From positions 278,944 to 342,943 of the forward strand of contig NZ_FNHS01000006.1 of assembly GCF_900103445.1 (NCBI RefSeq): DNA of 64,000 nt. The letters are read 5' to 3'. How positions within the stretch are numbered: position 1 is the stretch's first letter; each line of letters starts with the position of its first letter. Source of the DNA: Methylobacterium phyllostachyos. GTDB lineage: Bacteria > Pseudomonadota > Alphaproteobacteria > Rhizobiales > Beijerinckiaceae. Under the pieces are notes generated by a model. The model had not been told where the DNA came from and ran no database searches. It saw only the letters and a list, made by a program, of their open reading frames with translations. Made by a program: the position numbers and the translations under genes. Below are positions 46,111 through 53,992 of the stretch, in pieces.

Positions 46111-46716
46111 ATGTCTGACGAACGCGGATCCGGGCCGGACAACCCTGACGGGGAAGCCCGTGCTCGTACCCTTGAGGCTGGCCTGCGGGAGGACGAGGTT
46201 CTGGACCTCGTGGAGGTGGCCGGCCACATCAAGTGGTTCGACGTTTCCAAGGGGTTCGGATTCATCGTGCCGGACGATGGTGCGCCGGACATCCTGCTGC
46301 ATGTGACCTGCCTGCGGCGGGACGGCTACCAGGCCGCCAGCGAAGGCGCGCGCATCGTCGTCGAGGCGGTGGAACGGCCGCGCGGATGGCAGGCCTTCCG
46401 GGTGATCTCGCTCGATCAGGCTACGGCCGTTCATCCCTCGGAGATGCCGCTGCCGCGCACACACGTGACTGTGACGCCAACGAGCGGGCTAGAGACCGCC
46501 GTGGTGAAATGGTTCAACCGGCTTCGGGGATTCGGCTTCCTGACCCGGGGCGACGGCACACCGGACATCTTCGTGCACATGGAGACGCTGCGCCGCTACG
46601 GAATCGCGGAGCTGAAGCCCGGCGACGCGGTTCTGGTCCGCTACGGCGACGGCTCGAAGGGCGTGATGGCCGCGGAGGTTCGGCTGATTGACGGGGCGCT
46701 TCCGGCTTCGCACTGA
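46111..46716 (+). CDS. Double cold-shock domain protein
   Basis: A 201-residue protein with two cold-shock domains. The first (about 36-105) contains [20 protein letters not shown] and [13 protein letters not shown]. The second (about 130-195) contains [20 protein letters not shown] and [13 protein letters not shown]. These are the RNP1 and RNP2 single-strand nucleic-acid binding motifs, present in both halves. Tandem CSD proteins are common in alphaproteobacteria and act as RNA chaperones or regulators. The acidic N-terminal extension (about 1-35) is variable. Confidence 0.94.
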   Translation: MSDERGSGPDNPDGEARARTLEAGLREDEVLDLVEVAGHIKWFDVSKGFGFIVPDDGAPDILLHVTCLRRDGYQAASEGARIVVEAVERPRGWQAFRVISLDQATAVHPSEMPLPRTHVTVTPTSGLETAVVKWFNRLRGFGFLTRGDGTPDIFVHMETLRRYGIAELKPGDAVLVRYGDGSKGVMAAEVRLIDGALPASH

Positions 46717-46849
46717 CGGTCGATGCCGGCTGTCGGACCTTTCACCGGGCCGGGCCGCCGGGCACCTACGGATTCCCCCGGCGAACGTCCTCGCCTATGT
46801 CAGCGCTCGGCGGCACCGGCTGCGTATCATTCACGAGAGGCTTGAGCCT

Positions 46850-47344
46850 GTGAAAATTCTATCCTGCCTCGCGGCGGCCCTGGCCGTCGCCGGACTCGGC
46901 TTGGTTGCCGTCGGCCCGATTCCCTCCGCCCGTGCGCAGGCCCCCGCCAGCGCCGCCACCGCAAAGGCCGAGCTGCTCACGATCGTTACACAATCGGGGC
47001 CGAAGCGCTTCGACGTCGAGGTGATGCGCGACGATGCCAGCCGGTCCCGCGGGCTGATGTTCCGCAGGCACATGGCCGCCGATCACGGCATGCTATTCGA
47101 TTTCGAGCGTGCCGAGCCTGTGACCATGTGGATGAAGAACACCTATCTCCCGCTCGACATGGTCTTCATCCGGCCGGACGGTACCATCAGCAGGATCGCG
47201 GCCGACACCGAGCCACTGTCCACCGCCATCATCCCCTCGGGCGGCCCCGTGCTCGCCGTGCTGGAACTCAATGCCGGGATCGCCGCCAAGCTCGGCATCC
47301 AGCCGGGTGACCGGGTCGAGCACGCGATGTTCCGCCACCGGTGA
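46850..47344 (+). CDS. DUF192 family exported protein
   Basis: A 164-residue protein with an N-terminal signal peptide (LSCLAAALAVAGLGLVAVGP) starting at GTG 46850. The DUF192 domain (about 45-160) has FDVEVMRDDASRSRGLMFRR, TMWMKNTYLPLDMVFIRPDG and VLAVLELNAGIAAKLGIQPG. The family is widespread and uncharacterised. The in-frame ORF runs upstream to 46688, but the signal peptide fixes the start. Confidence 0.9.
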   Translation: MKILSCLAAALAVAGLGLVAVGPIPSARAQAPASAATAKAELLTIVTQSGPKRFDVEVMRDDASRSRGLMFRRHMAADHGMLFDFERAEPVTMWMKNTYLPLDMVFIRPDGTISRIAADTEPLSTAIIPSGGPVLAVLELNAGIAAKLGIQPGDRVEHAMFRHR

Positions 47345-47410
47345 CACGATCCTGCGAACAGTGAACGCATCGGGAACAAGCGGCTTGACCAACGCTCTGA
47401 TCCGCGCCAG

Positions 47411-47440
47411 TGTTCCGGCAATGTTCCGGTGCTTCGGAAC
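47411..47440. promoter_or_regulatory. Repeated TGTTCCGG elements before gene 47464
   Basis: TGTTCCGG occurs at 47411-47418 and again at 47422-47429, one helical turn apart. The second copy forms a palindrome with CGGAAC at 47435-47440. This arrangement 24 bp before the next start codon looks like an operator, but no regulator is known. Confidence 0.35.
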
Positions 47441-47463
47441 GCCGAGCCAGCGCGGAGAACACG

Positions 47464-47868
47464 ATGAGCGACGTGGCCGAGGCCGAGCTGTTCGGCAACG
47501 ATGATTGGTCAGTGCAGGCTGACGGGATCGAGCACCGCGACACCGGGTACTTCATAGCGCGCGCAGCACTCGCGACACGGCGGGCCGAGGGCCTTTGGGA
47601 TTGGCCGCTGCAGATGGCCGAGAAGCGCTGGTGCCGCCCCAGCCTGTTCCGCGAGGCGTTTCTGGTCGCCTTGGACCGCTTCGGCATCCCCCGTGACGCG
47701 GAGCTGATCCGCTCCTTCGCGTTGGGCTACGGGATTCGGGCCGTGGTCTCTCCGGCCGCCGAAAGCTTCGTGACTCTGGCGGACATGCTGCAGCCGCGTG
47801 ATGTATATGCCAGCGTTCGCCCGGCAGCCCGGCCCGCCGCCCGCCTCCTCAGCGCCGCTGGGGCTTGA
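47464..47868 (+). CDS. Hypothetical protein
   Basis: A 134-residue cytoplasmic protein (ATG 47464, SD GCGGAGAACA at 47451-47460). It contains tryptophan-rich helical segments (RRAEGLWDWPLQMAEKRWCR, LFREAFLVALDRFGIPRDAE) and no membrane segment. I do not recognise the family. It is flanked by DUF192 and a dienelactone hydrolase, with no clear operon. Confidence 0.65.
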   Translation: MSDVAEAELFGNDDWSVQADGIEHRDTGYFIARAALATRRAEGLWDWPLQMAEKRWCRPSLFREAFLVALDRFGIPRDAELIRSFALGYGIRAVVSPAAESFVTLADMLQPRDVYASVRPAARPAARLLSAAGA

Positions 47869-48125
47869 GAGAGCCGGATCGTCGCGTTCCGGAGGCGAGC
47901 GAAGGTGCTGTCTCCTCGTCCTTCGATCCAACCCTGAAAGCCGTGCACTGACGCGCTCGCATCCCCGAACGGGCGTCCACTTCCGCAAGAGCGCTGTCGC
48001 CGCGGTTGAATCCCGGAAGAGCCAGCGAAGGAGGTCTTTGGCGGGTCCAAGCGCAATTCAACTATGGGAAGACGTCCGCACGCAAACGCGATACCCCTGG
48101 TGAGCGTAGCGAGGGAGTGACCCCC

Positions 48126-49010
48126 ATGGCGGATCGGGACGGGACGGACGGTGCAGCAGGGCTCGATGGTCTGATCATACCTCCCCTGTCACGCCGCGGC
48201 TTCGTGATGACCAGCCTGATGAGCGGTCTGACCTTGGCGACGACCCGGGTCGAGGCGCAGGTCATCCATACCGATGCGGCCGGTATCGTCGCCGGCGAGG
48301 TGAAGATCCCCGCCGGCGATGGGCCGATGCCGGCCTACCGCGCGATGCCGGAGGGCGCAGGTCCGTTTCCGATCGTGCTGGTCGTCGAGGAGATCTTCGG
48401 CGTCCACGACTACATCAAGGACATCTGTCGTCGGCTCGCCAAGCTGGGCTACTGCGCCGTTGCCCCGGAGCTCTACGCACGGCAGGGGGACCTCTCGACC
48501 ATGACGGACCCGAAGGCGATCATCCGGGACGTCATCGCGAAAACACCCGATGCGCAATGGATCGGCGACCTCGATGCCACCGCGGCCTGGGCCGCTTCCG
48601 CGGCGAAGGGCGATCCCCAGAGGCTCGCGGTGATGGGCTGGTGCCGTGGTGGACGGGACGTGTGGCTCTACGCAGCCCATCGCCGTGATTTGAGGGCGGC
48701 CGTCGCTTGGTACGGCCCCCTCGGCGGCGAGCGGACCGACATCCAGCTGCGCACGGCCGGCGATGTCGCCGCGGACATCAAGGCGCCCCTGCTCGCCCTG
48801 TACGGCGGCGCCGATACGGGCATCCCCGTCGCCTCGGTCGAGGAAGCACGGGACCGGGCAAAGGTGGCCGGCAGGGACGTCGAACTGGTGATCTACCCGG
48901 ATGCGCCGCATGGTTTCCACGCGGATTACCGTCCGAGCTACCGACGCGAGGCCGCAGAAGATGGCTGGAACCGCGCGCTTGCCTTTCTGCAAGCGCATGG
49001 TGTCGGCTGA
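48126..49010 (+). CDS. Dienelactone hydrolase family protein
   Basis: A 294-residue alpha/beta hydrolase with a twin-arginine-like signal (SRRGFVMTSLMSGLTLA), so probably exported by Tat. The DLH domain has VLVVEEIFGVHDYIKDICRR, with the active-site Glu region, the nucleophile Cys173 in VMGWCRGGRDVW, and the histidine in YPDAPHGFHADYRPSYR. Family members open dienelactones from aromatic degradation or hydrolyse related esters. The Tat signal is shared by many DLH proteins of Methylobacterium. ATG 48126 follows a GGGAG element. Confidence 0.9.
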   Translation: MADRDGTDGAAGLDGLIIPPLSRRGFVMTSLMSGLTLATTRVEAQVIHTDAAGIVAGEVKIPAGDGPMPAYRAMPEGAGPFPIVLVVEEIFGVHDYIKDICRRLAKLGYCAVAPELYARQGDLSTMTDPKAIIRDVIAKTPDAQWIGDLDATAAWAASAAKGDPQRLAVMGWCRGGRDVWLYAAHRRDLRAAVAWYGPLGGERTDIQLRTAGDVAADIKAPLLALYGGADTGIPVASVEEARDRAKVAGRDVELVIYPDAPHGFHADYRPSYRREAAEDGWNRALAFLQAHGVG

Positions 49011-49209
49011 ATTGATGTGCTGACGAACCTCACCGGGGTGTATCCAAGCGTTCCTGAGGGGCTGTGTTACTCAGGACACAACGGCAACCTCTCGATTATG
49101 CAAGGATCAAAGGAGGCCCTGTGCCTGCGCGGGTCCGGCCCACCGTCGCGATAAAGCGTTGAACCGATTGCGGCGGCCGCCGTTCAGCCCTTGTAGAGTG
49201 TCCCGGCCC

Positions 49210-49665
49210 ATGAGCGATTCGGTGCAGACCGCCCAGAAGCCCGTGATCCTTGTCGTGGAGGACCAGCCCGACGAGCGATTTCTCGCGGCCACTTTGCTCG
49301 AGGATACGGGCTTCACCGTGATCGAGGCCGAAACGGCCGACCGCGCCCTCGCCATTCTGAACGACCGGGCCGACGAGGTCAGCGTCGTCTTCTCCGACGT
49401 GCGCACCCCCGGGCCGATCGGCGGATTCGAACTGGCCCGGATTATCGGAGTGACTTGGCCGAGGGTGCGGGTGCTGCTGACATCCGGCGATGCCGGCGAC
49501 CAGCCGAGCGACCTAAGGGTTTCGGCCACTTTCATCCCGAAGCCCTGGCGTGCCGAGGATATCCTGGCCTGGGTCGAGCAGGCCGCGGGCCGTACATCCA
49601 CCGCTGGCGGGCCGTCAATTATCGGCCCGGGGGGTACGATTATCAGTCCAGGCCTGGAAACTTGA
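49210..49665 (+). CDS. Single-domain response regulator
   Basis: A 151-residue receiver domain with ILVVEDQPDERFLAATLLED, the phospho-acceptor Asp in VVFSDVRTPGPIGGFELARI and the conserved Lys in FIPKPWRAEDILAWVEQA. The short Gly/Pro-rich tail (GGPSIIGPGGTI) has no known function. No kinase is adjacent. ATG 49210 is chosen over 49159 because it precedes the domain by the normal distance. Confidence 0.9.
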   Translation: MSDSVQTAQKPVILVVEDQPDERFLAATLLEDTGFTVIEAETADRALAILNDRADEVSVVFSDVRTPGPIGGFELARIIGVTWPRVRVLLTSGDAGDQPSDLRVSATFIPKPWRAEDILAWVEQAAGRTSTAGGPSIIGPGGTIISPGLET

Positions 49666-49742
49666 AGCAGCTTCGTCGTTATACGCCACTCCTGCAGCGC
49701 GGCGCTCAGCCCCTCGCAGAACAGCGGACCCCAAGCGTTGCC

Positions 49743-49946
49743 ATGAAGATCGTCTCTGCCAACTACGCCGATTCCCTGCGCCGCCCGGGAGAACGGGATA
49801 CCGGTGAGGCGTCGATCGTGGATACGGTCCGCGAAGAACTGCTTAACTTCTTTGGCGAAGGCGACGATGTTCTACCGCGGGAACTCGCCATGCTGGCACA
49901 GAGGCTCGATTACACAGGCCCGGCGCTCGGCGATCGCGTGAGTTGA
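49743..49946 (+). CDS. Small hypothetical protein
   Basis: A 67-residue acidic helical protein (VDTVREELLNFFGEGDDVLP, RELAMLAQRLDYTG) without signal peptide. The frame is open further upstream but overlaps the response-regulator gene. It lies 77 bp after that gene. I do not recognise it. Confidence 0.45.
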   Translation: MKIVSANYADSLRRPGERDTGEASIVDTVREELLNFFGEGDDVLPRELAMLAQRLDYTGPALGDRVS

Positions 49947-50263
49947 GCATTTCGCTTCCAGAATGGCCCAGTCGGAAGCCAGCCGACTGATCCGCATGGT
50001 TTCGGACATTACGACCCTTCGACGGGACCTGATAGAAGCGCTCTGCCACCCCGGTTCTGTCGGGTGTGGCACACGCTGAGAGGCACTGACGCACCTCAAG
50101 GCACCTTTCCGTTGAACCGGCATCGCTAATGTTGTCGGCCTGGCCGAGGTGAATGGGCATAACGGCTGCGGCAACGACAGGCACCGAGTCGCCAACGCTC
50201 GGGAATCTGCTATTCAGCGCTGTCCATTCTGCCGGTGCAGCGCGTTTCTCAATCGAGCCCTTC
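49947..50263. other. Intergenic region containing a terminator-like hairpin
   Basis: 317 bases. TGCCAC/GTGGCA plus CCCG/CGGG form a 10-bp stem with one bulged T at 50044-50071, about 100 bp after the preceding stop. The right part stays open in the frame of the next gene up to 50153, but the signal peptide of that gene starts at 50264. No other gene is visible. Confidence 0.45.
50044..50071 (+). terminator. Terminator-like hairpin
   Basis: A stem of 10 bp (TGCCACCCCG with CGGGTGTGGCA, one bulged T) and a 7-nt loop. No T run follows, so termination efficiency is uncertain. Confidence 0.5.
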
Positions 50264-51475
50264 ATGCGTCCCACCGTACTTCGCGAAGCGCTGACTGCGG
50301 TCGCGATCCTGATACTGGCCGGCTCTGTGTCGGCGCAGGCGGCGGCACCCCCGCCTCAGCCCGCCGAGGGACCGGGCAGCGTCGGGGATCGAAAAGCGAC
50401 GGTGGTGAAACGGCTGATCGGGCGCGGTGCATCCGGCAGCTACGCGTTTTACACAGCGGGGAGCAGCCCCGAGGCAGGCCGGCCCGTCGTGGTGTTTCTT
50501 CACGGCTGGGGCATCGTGAATCCACAGAGCTATGGGGGGTGGATCGATCATCTGGCCCGCCAGGGCTGGCTCGTGATCATGCCGCGCTTTCAAGAGGTGA
50601 ACCGGACCCGCCCCGCGGACGCGCCCGCGATCGCCGAGTCGCTCGTGAAGTCCACCCTGGCTGATCTCGCGTCGGACGCCGATGCCAAGCCCGATCTGGC
50701 CCGGGTGGCGCTGATCGGTCATCTGGCCGGTGCACCGCTCGCCATGGACTTGGCCGCAGATGCCAAGACACGGGATCTGCCTGTACCGAAGCTGATCTTC
50801 GCGGTGACGCCCGGCGGCATCGCCAGCGGGCCGAAATCGCGGGGTATCGTGCTCGCCGATCTCTCGGAGATCGACACATCAACGATGCTCGTCACCATGG
50901 TGGGTGACAAGGATACGCGCGCGGCCGACGCGGCAGCCCGCCGCCTGCTGCGCGAGGCGAGCGCAGTTCCGTTGGAGCGGAAGCTGTTCGTACGGGTCCT
51001 CTCGGATGATCATGGGTTTCCGGCGCTCACCGCGACGTTGGCATCAGCCGCTGGTGTCGATACCGCCTACGATGGCGGCGCCATCAAGCCGAGTCCTGAG
51101 CCGAAGGACGGTGCGAAGCCGCCGCCTTTCCGGTGGTCCGCCGATATGGCGCTCACGGGCGAGCAGCAGACGCTGGTGTCTCAGGTCAACCTCGCCCGGG
51201 TCGATGCGCTCGACTATCTCGGCTTCTGGAAGACCTTCGACCTTGCCGCCGCGGCGGCCTTTGCCGGTTCCGACGCCACATCGCTCAAGAATAACCCGCG
51301 GCTCGCCGATATGGAGCGCTGGAGCGACGGCTGGCCGGTGAAGCGGCTCGCGGTCGAGACGCCGCGCCCGGCGCCGGCCACGCCCCCCAAGCCTCCGGCT
51401 CAGGTCAAGACACCAGCGCAGGCCCGGACACCAGTGCCGGCCAAGTCTTCCGCGATGGGCTCCGGCGCACGATGA
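50264..51475 (+). CDS. Exported alpha/beta-hydrolase-like protein lacking the serine nucleophile
   Basis: A 403-residue protein with a signal peptide (LREALTAVAILILAGSVSAQ). The alpha/beta-hydrolase core is visible: VVVFLHGWGIVNPQSYGGWI with the oxyanion HGWG, and the nucleophile elbow ALIGHLAGAPLAMDLA. The expected Ser in G-H-S-x-G is Leu154 (codon CTG at 50723). A possible acid lies in VGDKDTRA and a histidine in DDHGFPAL. The C-terminus (about 370-403) is a Pro/Lys-rich tail. Without the serine it is unlikely to be an esterase and may bind a ligand or scaffold other proteins. Confidence 0.82.
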   Translation: MRPTVLREALTAVAILILAGSVSAQAAAPPPQPAEGPGSVGDRKATVVKRLIGRGASGSYAFYTAGSSPEAGRPVVVFLHGWGIVNPQSYGGWIDHLARQGWLVIMPRFQEVNRTRPADAPAIAESLVKSTLADLASDADAKPDLARVALIGHLAGAPLAMDLAADAKTRDLPVPKLIFAVTPGGIASGPKSRGIVLADLSEIDTSTMLVTMVGDKDTRAADAAARRLLREASAVPLERKLFVRVLSDDHGFPALTATLASAAGVDTAYDGGAIKPSPEPKDGAKPPPFRWSADMALTGEQQTLVSQVNLARVDALDYLGFWKTFDLAAAAAFAGSDATSLKNNPRLADMERWSDGWPVKRLAVETPRPAPATPPKPPAQVKTPAQARTPVPAKSSAMGSGAR

Positions 51476-51548
51476 TGGGGATGCCCCGGTAGCTTGGCCT
51501 TGGCGCGCGGCTTGCTAGGTTGATCCCGTTCGACACGGGAGCGAATCC

Positions 51549-51749
51549 ATGCCCGAGTTCGTCGCCAGCCTGCTCGCCGCTGCTGCGTTCTGCGTAGCCC
51601 TGCTCATCTTGAATGCGCTGACACGGTTGCTGATCCAGGCCCATCTCGGTCCCCCAGATCTTGGCGAGACCGGTTTCCTGCAGCTCGGCGGCGCCCTGGT
51701 GGTCGCACGCGTGGCCTACCGGCGGGCGCCGCAACGCGAGACGCTCTGA
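51549..51749 (+). CDS. Small single-helix membrane protein
   Basis: A 66-residue protein with an N-terminal hydrophobic helix (FVASLLAAAAFCVALLILNA) followed by an amphipathic region and a short basic tail (RVAYRRAPQRE). ATG 51549 has a GGGAGCGAA element ahead. No family is recognised. Confidence 0.5.
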   Translation: MPEFVASLLAAAAFCVALLILNALTRLLIQAHLGPPDLGETGFLQLGGALVVARVAYRRAPQRETL

Positions 51750-51889
51750 GCCTGCGTCCGACCGTTCGCGCCGAAGCCGCCGATGCGAGCCCCTCAACCG
51801 TGCGCTTAATGGGTCATAACGGTTACAGCCACCCCAACGAATACATCGAGCGGCCGTGAAATCGTCGTCCGGCTCCGAGCGAGCGGCGA

Positions 51890-52846
51890 TCAGCGCAGGA
51901 AGGCGCCGAAGGAGCGCGGTCCGTCGCCCGTCGGGATGGTCTTGATCACCTTCAGCGTGGCGGCATCGATTAGCGTGAGGGTATTGTCGCCCCAGTTGGC
52001 GACGCAGAGGCGACCATCCGCGTCGGCTCCGATCCCCTCGGGATGGTCGCCCACGTCGATGTCGGCGATCGGCTTCAGCGTAGCCAGGTCGAAGGCCGTG
52101 ACGCTGCCCGCATATTGATCGGTGACAAAGCCTCGACCTTGGCTGAGGGCGATCACATAGGGGCGCCGGCCGGTCGATATCCGGCCGATCTCCCGTCCGG
52201 CCGCCAAGTCGATCACCGAGACGTCGTCGCTCGTCACGTTCGCCGTGTAGGCGCGTCCCGCGGCGGCATCGAGGGTGATGCCGAACGGATGCTGGCCTAC
52301 CGGGATGACCTTGGTCTCGCGCCGCGCCGCCACCTCCACCACCGAGACGGTGTTGGCCTCGCGGTTGGCGACATAGAGCGTCGATCCGTCAGGCGCGACA
52401 GCGATCCCCGAGGGCGACGCGCCCACCGCGATCTCTCCATCCGGAACCAATGTGCCGTCCCGCTCGGTGAGCACGAACAGCCGGTGCCCGTACCAGTCGG
52501 CCACGTAGACCGTGCCGCCCCGTGGACCCGCCGCGATGCCGAGCGGCCCTCCGGGCAGCGCCACCTCCGACAGGACGCGGCCGGCATCGAGGTCGATCAC
52601 CGCGATCCCGTGCCCCTCGGGCCGGGTAACGTAAGCGCGCTTTCGGTCCGCCGATAACGCGATGCCGGCTGGCGCCCCGTCCACGGGGATCCGGCGCACC
52701 ACCTTGCCGGCAGCGAGATCGACCACTTCAACCGCACCGCCGAGTTGCGCGGTGACGATCGCCTCCCGCGCCGGCTCGGCGTGGGCCAAGCTCGCAATGA
52801 GGGTGAGGCCGGCGGCAAACGCCGTCCGGCCCCGAAACACGCTCAC
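51890..52846 (-). CDS. Exported YVTN-type beta-propeller protein
   Basis: A 318-residue periplasmic protein with a signal peptide (FAAGLTLIASLAHA). About seven repeats of the YVTN/PQQ-propeller type are visible, for example VDLAAGKVVRRIPVDGAPAG, PEGHGIAVIDLDAGRVLSEV, STLYVANREANTVSVVEVAA and GRAYTANVTSDDVSVIDLAA. It is the last gene of the operon that runs from 57381, overlapping the MxaD-like gene by 4 bp. Similar propellers accompany PQQ-dependent alcohol dehydrogenase systems, which suggests an accessory role in periplasmic methanol oxidation; that is inference. Confidence 0.9.
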   Translation of the reverse strand: MSVFRGRTAFAAGLTLIASLAHAEPAREAIVTAQLGGAVEVVDLAAGKVVRRIPVDGAPAGIALSADRKRAYVTRPEGHGIAVIDLDAGRVLSEVALPGGPLGIAAGPRGGTVYVADWYGHRLFVLTERDGTLVPDGEIAVGASPSGIAVAPDGSTLYVANREANTVSVVEVAARRETKVIPVGQHPFGITLDAAAGRAYTANVTSDDVSVIDLAAGREIGRISTGRRPYVIALSQGRGFVTDQYAGSVTAFDLATLKPIADIDVGDHPEGIGADADGRLCVANWGDNTLTLIDAATLKVIKTIPTGDGPRSFGAFLR

Positions 52847-53376
52847 GAGCCCTTCTCGACCTTGGCCTTCAGATTCGCGAGGCTAGCCTTGATCCAGTCG
52901 CCGACACCCTTCTCGGAGGCCTCGTCGTTGAGCTCGGGCGGCGGATCATTGTTCATGTAGCCGCGGTAGAACGCCGCCTTCCACTCGACCTTCGACTTGC
53001 CGTCGCCCTCGGGCTCGACCGTGATCGTGGCCGAATAGTCGTTGGCCGGCAAGTCCTTCACATCGACCTTGTCGATGTAATACGAGAACATCTTGTCCTC
53101 AGGCTTGTATTTGTTGCTCGTCTCTGCGATCTGATCGCCGTTCTTCAGGGTTAGAACACGCTTGAACTTGTTCGGCGGATCACCGGTGACTTCGGTCTTG
53201 GTGACGTTCTGCATCCAGTCGGCGTTTTTCACGTCTCCGACCACGGCCCAGATCTTGTCAGCCGGCGCATTGATCTCGATCGACTCGGTGATTTTGCGCC
53301 GGGTTGGGCCGTGGGCCTGCGCGGTCGCAGCGACAAGCGCCGCGGTCGCCGCCAGGGCCAAAGTAATTTTCTTCAT
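52843..53376 (-). CDS. MxaD-like SRPBCC family periplasmic protein
   Basis: A 177-residue protein with a signal peptide (KKITLALAATAALVAATAQA) and a START/SRPBCC domain: ESIEINAPADKIWAVVGDVK, DYSATITVEPEGDGKSKVEW and KAAFYRGYMNNDPPPELND. This matches MxaD, a periplasmic protein that stimulates electron transfer from methanol dehydrogenase to cytochrome cL in Methylorubrum extorquens. There mxaD lies in the mxa cluster; here it is at the end of a cofactor-biosynthesis operon, coupled to a beta-propeller gene (ATGA). It may be a second copy specialised for XoxF. I am confident of the family but not of orthology. Confidence 0.82.
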   Translation of the reverse strand: MKKITLALAATAALVAATAQAHGPTRRKITESIEINAPADKIWAVVGDVKNADWMQNVTKTEVTGDPPNKFKRVLTLKNGDQIAETSNKYKPEDKMFSYYIDKVDVKDLPANDYSATITVEPEGDGKSKVEWKAAFYRGYMNNDPPPELNDEASEKGVGDWIKASLANLKAKVEKGS

Positions 53377-53397
53377 CTTGTCTCTCTCCTCCCGCGC

Positions 53398-53988
53398 TCA
53401 GCGGTCGTCGCGACCGAGGATCCGGGCCTCGGGGCCGAAGGCCGCCGCCACCTTGTCCTCGATCCAGCCCCAGGCCTCGCGCTCGCGGGGACCGGCGGTC
53501 TTGCCGATGGCGATGGCGAGGTAGGCCATCTCCGTCAACACCTTCTCGGGTTCCAGCATGTGGAGCCGCGTCGAAAGGATAGCGCCTTCGAGAACAGCTG
53601 CCTGCGCACGGTTGTAACCGATGAATGGCGCATGCGCGGCGCTATGGACCATGCGGCCGCGGAAGCGCGGGCGGGTCTCGTGGTTCTCGATCGCGGCCAC
53701 CTCGAATTCAGCGTGGCCGAAACTGTCGGCAAGCCGTCGACCGGCGATCGCGGTACAGGGCGCAGTCGGCCAGTCGCGCCGGCCGGTCACTGCGCCCGCG
53801 ATCACGCGGATGTCGCGGGGACTGGAGGCCGCGAATGCGGGGTTCGCCTCCAGGTTGGCAATGGTCGGCGACGGCCGGAAGGGCGCCAGCACGAAGCCAT
53901 CCGCCTCATGGATCAGCCCGAAGGGTACGAGGTGCAGTTCGCCCGCGGGCGAAAGCGTCGTGACGATGGTTTCCAGGATCAGCGGCAT
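53398..53988 (-). CDS. DUF447 family protein (archaeal-like C1 cofactor cluster)
   Basis: A 196-residue cytoplasmic protein. ATG 53988 (MPLILETIVTT) starts the family match; upstream codons in frame belong to the overlapping gene. The motifs ILETIVTTLSPAGELHLVPF and PRFRGRMVHSAAHAPFIGYN fit the DUF447 family, found in archaea and in methylotrophs that use tetrahydromethanopterin. A split-barrel flavin-binding-like fold has been suggested for the family. It lies 4 bp after the dihydropteroate-synthase-like gene and so is almost surely co-translated. The reaction is not known to me. Confidence 0.85.
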   Translation of the reverse strand: MPLILETIVTTLSPAGELHLVPFGLIHEADGFVLAPFRPSPTIANLEANPAFAASSPRDIRVIAGAVTGRRDWPTAPCTAIAGRRLADSFGHAEFEVAAIENHETRPRFRGRMVHSAAHAPFIGYNRAQAAVLEGAILSTRLHMLEPEKVLTEMAYLAIAIGKTAGPREREAWGWIEDKVAAAFGPEARILGRDDR

Positions 53989-53992
53989 CGGC

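Noticed and set aside
49660..49700. EcfG-type promoter (GGAAC with GTT) before gene 49743
   Set aside because: The -35 reads GGAAAC instead of GGAAC and overlaps the previous gene's end; too weak to list as a feature.
49455..49742. N-terminal extension of the small gene 49743
   Set aside because: It overlaps the receiver gene out of frame and has shadow composition.
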